Below are positions 17,146 to 24,999 of a stretch of 32,955 nucleotides of DNA, piece after piece. The translations under genes were made by a program, and so were the position numbers. Below the pieces are notes generated by a model. That model searched no databases, had not been told where the DNA came from, and was given only the letters and a program-made list of their open reading frames with translations. Where the stretch lies: contig JAUZOM010000024.1 in assembly GCA_030706465.1 (NCBI GenBank), forward strand, positions 1 to 32,955, read 5' to 3'. Position 1 is the first letter of the stretch, and the number at the start of each line of letters is the position of its first letter. This stretch comes from Bacteroidota bacterium (GTDB lineage Bacteria > Bacteroidota > Bacteroidia > Bacteroidales > Paludibacteraceae).

Positions 17146-17949
17146 CTATTTAATGAATTGTTCTTTATCTTCCGGTTTAAAGGTATTCAGGGCATAACCG
17201 CTATTACAGGAGAATCCTGTTTTGGAGCCAAATTCCTTTTCAATATCCAGATTCATTTGAGCGGTGAGTAAATGAACCGGAATTCCAACAGGACATATCC
17301 GTCCGCATTCTCCGCAGTTAATGCAGCGTCCGGCCAGATGCATAGCCCGCATGGTGTGCCATTCCAGGTTGCCGGTAGTTTCGGAAGAAACTTTGATCCA
17401 TTGCGGTTGATTACATTCCACTGTGCAGGAAGAACAATAACACATTGGGCAAACTGCCCGGCAAGCATAACATTTTACACATGCTGCGAATTGTTCGGAC
17501 CAGTATTGCCAGCGTTCGGCACGGGTCATGCTGTTCAATTGTTCGAGCAGTTTTTTATCTTCTTCTGTATATTCCGGAAAATTAGCCTGAACGTATTCCT
17601 CTACTTTCTCCATATTATCAAAAACCAACACTTCATTTTGAGCATTGATGGTAATGACCGTTTTTTCAATATCACTGAGTTGATTCTCGGAAGTAAGCTG
17701 CACCAGAGAGCGTAAAGTGGCTATATTAGCCAGTATGCCTATCTTTTTTGCCTGCTTTATTTCTGCCTTATGAAGATAAACCGACAGGTTTCCTTTGCAT
17801 TCGGGTGTATAAATCAGTTGTTCTACCTGAGTGGCGTGGTCGATAAAACAAGGAACTGCCAGTTTATTGATGGCATTTTTATACCCGATCATCAGGCTGA
17901 TTGTTCCGTTTTCAAACAATTCGGCAACTTTATTCTGTAATGGCGTCAT
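17146..17949 (-). CDS. flxC: FlxC: 4Fe-4S electron-transfer subunit
   Basis: This 267-residue iron-sulfur protein has two ferredoxin-type sites in the C-terminal half: Cys157, 160, 163 and 167 (CVKCYACRAVC) and Cys209, 212, 215 and 219 (CINCGECGRIC), plus an extra group of cysteines at 170, 172, 175 and 179 that could complete a further cluster. The N-terminal half (about 1-150) has no recognised motif. Its start overlaps the end of flxD by 20 bases, implying translational coupling and equal output. It should join FlxA/FlxB to the MvhD-like subunit. Confidence 0.86.
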   Translation of the reverse strand: MTPLQNKVAELFENGTISLMIGYKNAINKLAVPCFIDHATQVEQLIYTPECKGNLSVYLHKAEIKQAKKIGILANIATLRSLVQLTSENQLSDIEKTVITINAQNEVLVFDNMEKVEEYVQANFPEYTEEDKKLLEQLNSMTRAERWQYWSEQFAACVKCYACRAVCPMCYCSSCTVECNQPQWIKVSSETTGNLEWHTMRAMHLAGRCINCGECGRICPVGIPVHLLTAQMNLDIEKEFGSKTGFSCNSGYALNTFKPEDKEQFIK

Positions 17950-18394
17950 GGCTTATTTTTTCAAAGGTTGAACAATCCAGTTTTTTGAAATCAGTAAAGG
18001 CACCTTTCTCACGTATTCTCTGCGTGGTTTCATCCACCAGTCCGGCCCATTTGGCACCTTCGGCAGCCGATACCCACGAAAACGTAATCCGGTCGGTATC
18101 GAATCCCATGAAATCAAGCAACGAGCGGAATACTATCCAACGGCGGCGGGCATGGAAATTACCTGAAGTATAGTGGCAGTCATTGGGGTGGCACCCTGAA
18201 ACGATAATACCATCGGCTCCGTTCTCAAATGCCTTCATGAGTAACATAAAGTCAATACGTCCCGTGCACGGAAAGCGGATAATGCTTACATTGGTTGCAT
18301 ACTTGGTGCGGCTTGTTCCAGCCAGGTCGGCACCGGCATAGGTACACCAGTTGCAGACAAAAGCCACTATTTTTGGTTCAAATTGTTCGGACAT
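17930..18394 (-). CDS. flxD: FlxD: MvhD-like [2Fe-2S] linker subunit
   Basis: This protein links the NADH-oxidising subunits to HdrA, as MvhD does for hydrogenase in methanogens. From the ATG at 18394 it has 154 residues; the longer frame begins with a TTG at 18433 and adds 13 residues before the MvhD-like start (MSEQFEPKIVAF), so the ATG is preferred. The MvhD cysteines are all present: Cys14 and 17 in CNWCTYAGAD, Cys43 in PCTGR, and Cys67 and 73 in GCHPNDCHY. Its 3' end overlaps flxC. A REP-like repeat fills the 246-base gap upstream towards hdrA. Confidence 0.9.
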   Translation of the reverse strand: MSEQFEPKIVAFVCNWCTYAGADLAGTSRTKYATNVSIIRFPCTGRIDFMLLMKAFENGADGIIVSGCHPNDCHYTSGNFHARRRWIVFRSLLDFMGFDTDRITFSWVSAAEGAKWAGLVDETTQRIREKGAFTDFKKLDCSTFEKISHDAITE

Positions 18395-18480
18395 ATTTTG
18401 TGTTTTAAAAATGTCTCCGGTCTTTAGTCGCAAGACACCAGACGTTGGATAATTTGTGTTTTACTTGTATTATTCAGTTG

Positions 18481-18559
18481 AACCCACTTCGGGGTTTTGT
18501 TTGTACTTGTTTCTTTCCGCAGGTTTCAGCGGGGTTATTCACCTTAAAGCCTCCGGGCT
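18481..18559. repeat. Three-hairpin REP-like element between hdrA and flxD
   Basis: Three short inverted repeats follow each other: AACCC-acttcg-GGGTT (18481-18496), CCGC-aggtttca-GCGG (18517-18532) and AGCC-tccg-GGCT (18548-18559). On the minus strand they would be transcribed after hdrA and before flxD. This modular hairpin order is typical of dispersed REP-like elements of Bacteroidetes. No T-run follows, so it is more likely an mRNA stability or attenuation element, or just an insertion, than a terminator. Confidence 0.5.
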
Positions 18560-18640
18560 CTTCCTAAAATTAAGCTAATTCCATTTCAATATAAAATAAA
18601 ATTTCCTTCTGATTGTCAACTGCTAACTGTCAACTGTCAA

Positions 18641-20641
18641 TTATGAATTAAGAAGTGCCATGACTTCCGACAGCATCTGGTCATTTGAGAAGCCTTGTAG
18701 GTCGATCGATTTGTTCCGGCACATGGCCACACAGGTCCCGCAGCCCTGGCAAAGCCCTGCGTTTACCTTCACAGCCACTTTGATCAGGTTACCGGTCCGG
18801 TCCTTCATCTCTTCACGCTCAATAGCATGATACGGGCAAACTTCCATGCAAAGCATGCAACCGGTACAGCTGGTAAAGTTTGGAGGAGCCTGACGGTTTA
18901 CTACCGCTACAATCGGTTCGCGGGTCATTTCATTACTCGAAAATAATCCAATGGCTTTACTGGCCGATGCTGAAGCTTGGGATACTGTTTCGGGAATATC
19001 TTTGGCTCCCTGGCATGCTCCGGCCAGCATGATTCCGGCGGTATTTGTTTCTACCGGCCTGAGTTTCGGATGGGCTTCGGCAAAGAAATGATGCTTGTTG
19101 TAGCTGATATGCATTCGTTGGGCAACCGTTTCAGCATCTTGGTTAGCTATCACGGCTGTAGCCAGCACCACCATGTCGGCTTCTATTTCAACCGGGTCAC
19201 CGTTCATTAACGTGTCAACCCCTTTCACGATCAGCTTTCCATTCTTTTCGTAGATGCGCGAAACGCGTCCGCGGATGTAATGGACATCGTCTTCTTCGAT
19301 TGCACGGCGAACAAATTCATCATAATCTTTTCCGGCAGCCCGAATATCCATGTAGAATACATAAGCATCCCCGTCATGTTTTTTGTGTTTATACAGCATC
19401 GCATGTTTTGCCGTGTACATACAACATATTTTAGAGCAATATTCTATGCCTTTCGCTTTATCGCGTGATCCGGCGCAAGCTACAAATACTATTTTTTCGG
19501 GGATCTTACCATCTGATGGACGGCGGATTTCACCGGCAGTAGGACCGGAGGCCGAAGCCAGTCGCTCAAACATCATACCGTCAATCACATCTTTAAACTG
19601 GCCATATCCATATTCAGGGAAGAAGTCGGCATGTTTTAAATCAAAGCCTGTTGCCGTAATGATGGCTCCCACTTTTACATCAAGAAATTCATCCTGTACT
19701 TCATAGTCAATGGCTCCGGCAGGACAGATTTTCTGACAAACTCCGCATTTGCCTTTCTGAAAATAATTGCAATGATCCCGGTCTATAACAGGTTTATTTG
19801 GAACAGCTTGTGGAAAAGGGGAATAGATAGCGGTGCGGAATCCCATTCCTTCATTGAATTCATCCGGAATCTTTTTGGATGGACATTTTTGCCAACAGGT
19901 ACCGCAGCCTGTACATTTGCTATGGTCCACGCTTTTTGCTTTCATTCTGATGGTTACCTCAAAATTGCCGACAAATCCCGTGACTTTTTCGACTTCAGCG
20001 TAGGTATATAACGTAATATTCGGATGTTGTGCTACTTCCACCATGCGCGGTGTCAGGATACATTGCGAACAGTCGAGTGTTGGGAATGTCTCGGATAGTT
20101 GCGACATGTGTCCTCCAATGGATGGCTTTTTTTCCACCATGATTACGCTGTGTCCGGCATTGGCAATGTCCAGTGCCGCCTGTATTCCGGCAATTCCACC
20201 TCCAATCACAAGAGCTGTTTTGGTTATCGGAACTTTAATAGGGGTGAGGGCCGTATTTTTCTTTACTTTTTCCACCATGGTACGGACGATGTCCAATGCC
20301 TTTTGGGTGGTAGCATCCGATTTGGGGTGTACCCACGATACCTGCTCACGGATATTGGCCATTTCGCAGAAATACGGATTGATTCCCGCCTTTTCCGCGG
20401 CCTTGCGGAATGTCCCTTCATGCATCCGGGGGGAACAGGATGCCACTACAATCCCCGTCAGCTTATGTTCTTTGATGGCATCAATAATCAGGGTTTGGCC
20501 CGGATCTGAACACATATATTTGTAATCGACACTGTAAGCAACACCCGAAAGTTTTCCGGCTTTCTCGGCTACTTTAGCCACATCAACAGTGGCAGAAATG
20601 TTCTCGCCGCAGTGGCAGATAAAAACTCCAATTCTTGCCAT
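18641..20641 (-). CDS. hdrA: HdrA: FAD and Fe-S flavin-based bifurcation subunit
   Basis: HdrA holds the flavin that splits electron pairs between ferredoxin and the disulfide branch. The 666 residues show the whole family plan. An N-terminal domain carries Cys9, Cys11 and Cys44 (CHCGENI and YMCSDPG). The FAD Rossmann motif GGGIAG lies at 147-152, with Cys191/194. An inserted ferredoxin has Cys243, 246, 249 and 253 and Cys291, 299, 302 and 306. The flavin domain continues to about 570. A C-terminal ferredoxin has Cys592, 595, 598 and 602 and Cys631, 634, 637 and 641. No selenocysteine or fused MvhD domain is seen. It begins 3 bases after hdrB ends, so hdrB and hdrA are tightly coupled. Confidence 0.94.
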   Translation of the reverse strand: MARIGVFICHCGENISATVDVAKVAEKAGKLSGVAYSVDYKYMCSDPGQTLIIDAIKEHKLTGIVVASCSPRMHEGTFRKAAEKAGINPYFCEMANIREQVSWVHPKSDATTQKALDIVRTMVEKVKKNTALTPIKVPITKTALVIGGGIAGIQAALDIANAGHSVIMVEKKPSIGGHMSQLSETFPTLDCSQCILTPRMVEVAQHPNITLYTYAEVEKVTGFVGNFEVTIRMKAKSVDHSKCTGCGTCWQKCPSKKIPDEFNEGMGFRTAIYSPFPQAVPNKPVIDRDHCNYFQKGKCGVCQKICPAGAIDYEVQDEFLDVKVGAIITATGFDLKHADFFPEYGYGQFKDVIDGMMFERLASASGPTAGEIRRPSDGKIPEKIVFVACAGSRDKAKGIEYCSKICCMYTAKHAMLYKHKKHDGDAYVFYMDIRAAGKDYDEFVRRAIEEDDVHYIRGRVSRIYEKNGKLIVKGVDTLMNGDPVEIEADMVVLATAVIANQDAETVAQRMHISYNKHHFFAEAHPKLRPVETNTAGIMLAGACQGAKDIPETVSQASASASKAIGLFSSNEMTREPIVAVVNRQAPPNFTSCTGCMLCMEVCPYHAIEREEMKDRTGNLIKVAVKVNAGLCQGCGTCVAMCRNKSIDLQGFSNDQMLSEVMALLNS

Positions 20642-20644
20642 ATA

Positions 20645-21517
20645 CTAAGCCTCCTTTTTAACGATACAGGTTACTACTTTGTCAGTCGGCACGTAATGCT
20701 TGTTCAAACCAAGCTGGTCCGCTGGGATACCCATGCTGAGCCCCAATGCCTGGGTGATAAATAAAACGGGCAGATTGATCTCTTTATTCAACTGTTTTTT
20801 TATCTCCGGGCGTCGCATGTCCAGATTTACGTGACACATCGGGCAAGCCACAATGATGGATTCTGCCCCCCGGTCGGCTGCATCTTCAATAATCTTTCCC
20901 GAAAGTTTTGCTACAATGTCGGTACGTGACATGGTAAAACCGGCACCGCAGCATTCGGTTTTAAATGCCCAATCAATAGGCGTTGCACCGGCTTTTACCA
21001 TAACCTTATCCATTTCCATGGGATTTTCAATTTGTTCCAGGGCAGCTGTCTCTTTTGGGCGGGAATATAAACAACCGTAGTAGCAAGCAGTTTTTTGATT
21101 CAGTTTGTTTACAATATGTCCGTCGGCAACCGGAAAAATATATTTTTGCAGGAATTCAAATACGGTCAGAATCTTTATATCGGCCTCCAACGTCAGGTCA
21201 ATATAGCGCTCTATTTTCTTTCGGGTGGCAACATTGTTGCTGATCTCCTGTTTTGTGCCGGCTATCCGGCTGTAACAGGCAGCACAGGGAATTACAACTT
21301 CTTCAAATCCTTGCTTTTCGGCCAATGCCAGGGTACGTGCCGGAAGTGCCAATGCCAGGTCATGATTCAGGTTATGCGCTGCCGAAGCACCACAGCAACT
21401 CCAGTCCTTGATCTCTTCGAGCATAATGCCGCATTTTTCAGCCACTGCAAACAACGAATCGCTGTATTCTTTACTCGATCCTTCGAGCGAGCAACCGGGA
21501 TAAAAACCTATTCTCAT
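20645..21517 (-). CDS. hdrB: HdrB: disulfide-reducing noncubane 4Fe-4S subunit
   Basis: HdrB carries the two noncubane [4Fe-4S] clusters that cleave disulfides in heterodisulfide reductases. Both CCG motifs are complete in these 290 residues: Cys9, 41, 42, 78 and 81 (PGC, SCCGA, PCAACY) and Cys149, 189, 190, 225 and 228 (YGC, ECCGAG, CPMCH). The active site therefore appears intact. In methanogens the substrate is CoM-S-S-CoB; in sulfate reducers with Flx-Hdr the proposed partner is DsrC. Neither partner is encoded here, so the physiological disulfide is unknown. It sits between hdrC and hdrA. Confidence 0.94.
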   Translation of the reverse strand: MRIGFYPGCSLEGSSKEYSDSLFAVAEKCGIMLEEIKDWSCCGASAAHNLNHDLALALPARTLALAEKQGFEEVVIPCAACYSRIAGTKQEISNNVATRKKIERYIDLTLEADIKILTVFEFLQKYIFPVADGHIVNKLNQKTACYYGCLYSRPKETAALEQIENPMEMDKVMVKAGATPIDWAFKTECCGAGFTMSRTDIVAKLSGKIIEDAADRGAESIIVACPMCHVNLDMRRPEIKKQLNKEINLPVLFITQALGLSMGIPADQLGLNKHYVPTDKVVTCIVKKEA

Positions 21518-21631
21518 AAATTTATGTCTAATGTCTAAAGACGAATGTCAAAAGTCTTGTTGACTGTTTGTAATGATGTGAAGCTAATAACAATCAATAA
21601 CGTGAAACAAATAACGGCGAAGCCAATAATA

Positions 21632-22204
21632 TTACTCTTTCGTTCCTTCGCTGATCCGCTTAAAAATCTTCGCTATCTCTTTCGTATTTTGTACCTGATG
21701 CGGGAAGATGGCAAGTTTTCCTTTGGCCATCATCGACGGAGCCAGCAATACATCTTGCATCAGGTTGAGTGATCTGAGTTTATAATCGATCGTTAATCCG
21801 ACTTCATGGAGTTTTCCATTCAACTTGATTGAATCTAAAAAGGCCTTGTGGAAACTCAGGATATCTTTTGCTTTCGGGTTGACTTTGTGTTGACGGATGG
21901 ATTCCTGACGGAGGAAATCCATGACCTGCGAAAGTTTGACTTCTTGCGGACAACGTGAATAACAGGTATCGCAGGCCAGGCAAAGCCAAATAGAAAGGGA
22001 ACTTAAGATCTTGTCTTCGTAGCCCGGAAGTTCAAGCTGTAGCATACGGAGAATCTGATTGGGCCTGACGTCCATCTCTTCGTTGAGCGGGCAACCGGCA
22101 GTGCATTTTCCACATTGGTAACAATGCGAAACAATCACACCGGTAGCTTCTTCCATCTGCGATTTTAAGGTGCCGGCGGGATGTTGGGGAATTATTTCGT
22201 GCAC
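21632..22204 (-). CDS. hdrC: HdrC: 4Fe-4S subunit
   Basis: This 190-residue protein transfers electrons between HdrA and HdrB. Two ferredoxin motifs are visible: Cys28, 31, 34 and 38 (CYQCGKCTAGC) and Cys75, 78, 81 and 85 (CLACDTCYSRC), followed by a helical C-terminal domain. The predicted initiator is GTG at 22204. The next in-frame ATG (residue 17) lies close to the first cluster and would shorten the family N-terminus, and a stop lies upstream, so GTG is kept. It is the first gene of the operon, with a possible promoter about 314 bases upstream. Confidence 0.9.
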   Translation of the reverse strand: MHEIIPQHPAGTLKSQMEEATGVIVSHCYQCGKCTAGCPLNEEMDVRPNQILRMLQLELPGYEDKILSSLSIWLCLACDTCYSRCPQEVKLSQVMDFLRQESIRQHKVNPKAKDILSFHKAFLDSIKLNGKLHEVGLTIDYKLRSLNLMQDVLLAPSMMAKGKLAIFPHQVQNTKEIAKIFKRISEGTKE

Positions 22205-22517
22205 GGGATTGTGTTTTTAATTAAGTATGATTTGGTTGATTTATGGTAATAGGACGCATGGCAATTCAGGCCCGGAAACGGGTAGGAGCGATGCTTTGCA
22301 GTCGGAAAGAGATCAGGAAGACAGGTATTGTTGCACGGGTATTGCCTGCACGGATAGATGGCGTGGTTGATCTGATGTCATACAATTTAAGGTCATTTTT
22401 TAATCTCCAGGCTGGCTGGAATTGATAAATACAATTGTTAGCTATATAAACCGAATTAAAAAAAGAGAAACTGGTAATTAAAGAAATTATTCCTTAATTC
22501 TTCAGCCTTTAACGCCA

Positions 22518-22525
22518 CAAATGTA
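22518..22525 (-). promoter_or_regulatory. -7 promoter box of the hdr-flx operon
   Basis: TACATTTG on the minus strand matches TAnnTTTG. It is the best box upstream of hdrC, leaving a leader of roughly 300 bases. A TTTG further upstream is 25 bases away, longer than usual, so the -33 element is uncertain. Confidence 0.35.
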
Positions 22526-22986
22526 ACCAATAAATTGGTCGACCACATAGCAAATTGGGATTTTTATGCTTAAAAAAACTTAAATAGTGCACAAATGATT
22601 AAATACTGTGCAAAGCATGTTGATTGACGGACAGTTAATACTTAACGGTTATTCGGCAATATGGAACCTGGATGAGCCATTCGTTACCGGTTATTCTGCA
22701 AAAGGATAATGGTATATCCACATCCAAGCGGTAACAGATCTGTTTGGGAAGGAAGTATCACAAACAAAAATGTTCTGATGGTTGGTTTGATAAAAGATAA
22801 TTCTGCAAAGAGTTTGAGGCGCTAAGAATGTTTTGTATTTCCGGAGAGTTAAAGACTAAAGTTGGTTATTCAACACGATGCATTAATTAAACCTATAAAA
22901 AATGGAGGTATCCTGCTCTTGTTGTTTTGTTTTTGTTCATTTTATTCATCCCTGTATAAAGTATAATGGAACTTAACTGGTATCTA

Positions 22987-23095
22987 TTTTAGGTATAAAG
23001 CGGAATCAGAAAGATTTCGGATACGGTTCTAAGGTTCGGATAGGTATACCTAACCGAACCCTAACTGAACCCTAACTGAACCCTAACTATACTAA
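22987..23095. repeat. CCCTAA-containing palindromic repeat, copy 1
   Basis: The element opens with TTTTAGGTATAAAG. It contains a 28-base near-perfect palindrome at 23033-23060 (arms GGTTCGG and CCGAACC around TAGGTATACCTA) and three tandem copies of gaaccctaact at 23056-23088. The same modules, in reverse orientation, occur at 32803-32915. It lies outside any gene. Confidence 0.75.
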
Positions 23096-23173
23096 GAATG
23101 AATGGCGGAAAGAAAGAGAGAGGGGTGTCTTTAGAAAAGAGAGACAAAAGCAATAACGCTTCACCTGTAAAAG

Positions 23174-23203
23174 TTGTGAGATAAAAAAATAATAATAACT
23201 TTG
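23174..23203 (+). promoter_or_regulatory. Promoter for the FMN-binding protein gene
   Basis: TTG at 23174-23176 is followed after 19 bases by TAACTTTG at 23196-23203, fitting the Bacteroidetes -33/-7 pattern. The start codon is 58 bases further on. Confidence 0.65.
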
Positions 23204-23261
23204 CAATTGAATTTTTATTGCAAAACCAGATATATGTGAATCTAATACAAAGATCGAAATA

Positions 23262-23690
23262 ATGAAAAAAACATATGTATTACTGTCATTAGCCCTGGCT
23301 GTTGTTTTGAGTGCAGTTGCTCTGAATAGTAAGAACCATTTCAAAGATGGCGTTTATAAAGGGGAGTCACGGTCGGTGTACACAAACGAACCGTTTTGGG
23401 GGCAGGTAACATTGGAAATTAAGAACGACAATGTAACCCTAATCACCTTCCGGATTGTTGACAAGGAAAAAAATGAAGTGTTTGGGCCTGATTATGAAAA
23501 GCACTTTAAAGATAGCTCGGTTTATGCCGAACAATGTCGGAATGAAGTAAAAGGGATAAAAGCTTATACAAAAGCATTTATAAAAAACAAGAGCCTGGAG
23601 CCAGTGGATGCCATAACCGGTGCTACCTGGTCATATAACCTGTTTAAAGAGGCGTTGAATGATGCATTGGGAAAAGCATTAAATAAATAA
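23262..23690 (+). CDS. Exported FMN-binding domain protein
   Basis: This 142-residue protein has an N-terminal signal sequence (about 1-21) followed by one FMN-binding domain of the RnfG/NqrC type. The key motif DAITGATWS at 116-124 contains the (S/D/T)GAT element in which Thr122 is the expected attachment point for a phosphoester-linked FMN added by ApbE. It therefore probably carries electrons outside the cytoplasmic membrane. Only this single domain is present, unlike RnfG, which has a longer anchor-linked form. It faces away from the flx-hdr operon across 1 kb and may or may not belong to that electron pathway. Confidence 0.85.
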   Translation: MKKTYVLLSLALAVVLSAVALNSKNHFKDGVYKGESRSVYTNEPFWGQVTLEIKNDNVTLITFRIVDKEKNEVFGPDYEKHFKDSSVYAEQCRNEVKGIKAYTKAFIKNKSLEPVDAITGATWSYNLFKEALNDALGKALNK

Positions 23691-23833
23691 TAACTTTAGA
23701 TGTTTATATATATTATCTTCATATAAAACAATTTACTTATAACCTACAGCGAGTAAAATTCAGGTAGTCTCCGGTCTGACTGCTAAAGAATGACGATAAC
23801 AAGATATAATAATTTCCATTCAGGAATATCCCT

Positions 23834-24370
23834 TTGAATAAACAGGTACCCAACACTATTTCGATCCTTCGCATTATCCTCTCGTTGGGATTGTTTTGGG
23901 TCATTAAAACCAAACTGCCGTTTGTTGGTTTAGTATTTGTCATTGGCTTGTCCGATGTGGCCGACGGATACATTGCCCGTAAATACAAGCTGGTTACCAA
24001 AAAAGGGGCCCAACTGGATTCTATAGCAGATCTGGTGTTTTTTATCGCTCTGCTTATCATCTTATTTATTAGGTATGATTGGGTTATACGGAACAACCTG
24101 GGCTTGTTATTATTGGTTCTTGTTGTGAAAGTCACTACTGTCGTTGTTTCAAAAATCAGGCATGGGAAGATTGTTTTTATTCATACCTATGCAAACAAAC
24201 TGACCGGATTCGTTATTTTCCTCGTTATTATGATCCTGCCTTTTGAAGTAAGCCCGGTGCTTATAAAAGGGGTATTCGGGCTTGCAATTCTTGCCGCTAT
24301 CGAAGAGCTGGTTATAATCCTGAAATATAAGGAGATTAACCTGAATCAAAAAAGTATCTGGAAAGAATAA
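23834..24370 (+). CDS. CDP-alcohol phosphatidyltransferase family protein
   Basis: This 178-residue membrane enzyme should transfer a phosphatidyl group from CDP-diacylglycerol to an alcohol such as glycerol 3-phosphate, in phospholipid synthesis. The full CDP-OH motif is present with Asp41, Asp44, Gly45, Ala48, Arg49, Gly58, Asp62 and Asp66 (DVADGYIARK followed by GAQLDSIAD). Several membrane helices surround it. The frame starts with TTG at 23834; the following residues (NKQVPNTISILRI) match the usual N-terminus of the family, and AGGAA precedes it, so a TTG start seems real. PgsA-like activity is possible, but substrate specificity cannot be read. Confidence 0.88.
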   Translation: MNKQVPNTISILRIILSLGLFWVIKTKLPFVGLVFVIGLSDVADGYIARKYKLVTKKGAQLDSIADLVFFIALLIILFIRYDWVIRNNLGLLLLVLVVKVTTVVVSKIRHGKIVFIHTYANKLTGFVIFLVIMILPFEVSPVLIKGVFGLAILAAIEELVIILKYKEINLNQKSIWKE

Positions 24371-24482
24371 TTCAATAGAAAGAGTTAAGTTTTGGCAGTT
24401 TCGGGAAGGGAGCATGTTGGCGGAATTCATCCATTGCACCGGATAAGCGATAATATAACACTTAATAAAAACAAATACGGAT

Positions 24483-24962
24483 ATGAATGAGTTTAAGAAA
24501 AACAATGAAGAACTGCTCGGTTTGCTGGAAGAGTGGGTTCCTAAACTATTAGCCCTTCCCGAAGATACCCTATCAAAAAGGAGGAACAGCCAGGGTAGGA
24601 GTATCAAACAAATTGTCGGACATATGGTTGACTCGGCTTCCAATAATATCCACCGGATAGTTCATTTGCAATATCAACCCAGCCCTTTGCTTTATCCGGA
24701 CTATGCAAACCTGGGCAACAATGACCGATGGATAGCTATTCAGAATTATCAGGATGAAAATTGGGAAGATTTGGTCCGGTTATGGCAGTATTCGAATATC
24801 CATATTGTGCACGTGATTAATCAGGTAAATCCGGATAAATCCGGCAACGTGTGGATTTCTGCACTAAATGAAGAGGTGCCTTTAAAGGCTATGATACTAG
24901 ATTACCCAAATCATTTTAAGTTGCACCTCCGGGAAATTGATGAACTGATAACCGGAAAATAA
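24483..24962 (+). CDS. DinB/YfiT-like putative metal-dependent protein
   Basis: This 159-residue protein has the four-helix DinB-2/YfiT fold. The three metal-binding histidines of the family are visible at His47 (in QIVGHMVDSASNN), His144 and His148 (in YPNHFKLHLREIDEL). Family members are often thiol transferases or hydrolases that bind a divalent metal, but the individual role is rarely known. It follows the CDP-alcohol transferase by 112 bases on the same strand and could share its transcript. No signal peptide is seen. Confidence 0.85.
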   Translation: MNEFKKNNEELLGLLEEWVPKLLALPEDTLSKRRNSQGRSIKQIVGHMVDSASNNIHRIVHLQYQPSPLLYPDYANLGNNDRWIAIQNYQDENWEDLVRLWQYSNIHIVHVINQVNPDKSGNVWISALNEEVPLKAMILDYPNHFKLHLREIDELITGK

Positions 24963-24999
24963 CCGGGGTTAAGTGGCAGGAAACACCCTATTGCCAAGG

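Larger units (their letters stand above)
22205..23261. other. 1057-base divergent intergenic region
   Basis: The region lies between hdrC (minus) and the FMN-binding gene (plus). It holds a likely hdrC promoter box (22518-22525), a repeat element at 22987-23095 and the promoter of the FMN-binding gene (23174-23203). The stretch 22205-22517 would be a long untranslated leader of hdrC and contains CCCG-gaaa-CGGG and a duplicated GGTATTG..GCAC motif near 22326-22354. Nothing is recognised in 22526-22986 apart from short broken reading frames. Confidence 0.55.

Noticed and set aside
20043-20525. 160-codon open frame antisense to hdrA
   Set aside because: It mirrors the conserved FAD and Cys motif regions of hdrA; the antisense product is cysteine-rich only because of that and has no domain.
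22243-22425. 60-codon plus-strand open frame in the hdrC leader
   Set aside because: No recognised similarity, no promoter or ribosome-binding site, and it is opposite to the likely hdrC leader; retained only as a note in the leader finding.
22902-22975. Short hydrophobic reading (LLLLFCFCSFYSS) resembling a signal peptide remnant
   Set aside because: Too short, no start codon in the hydrophobic frame, and no continuing gene.
23056-23088. Three tandem 11-base units considered as a CRISPR array or telomere
   Set aside because: There are no spacers between the units and no cas genes, and CCCTAA is present only three times inside a palindromic element in a bacterial chromosome.
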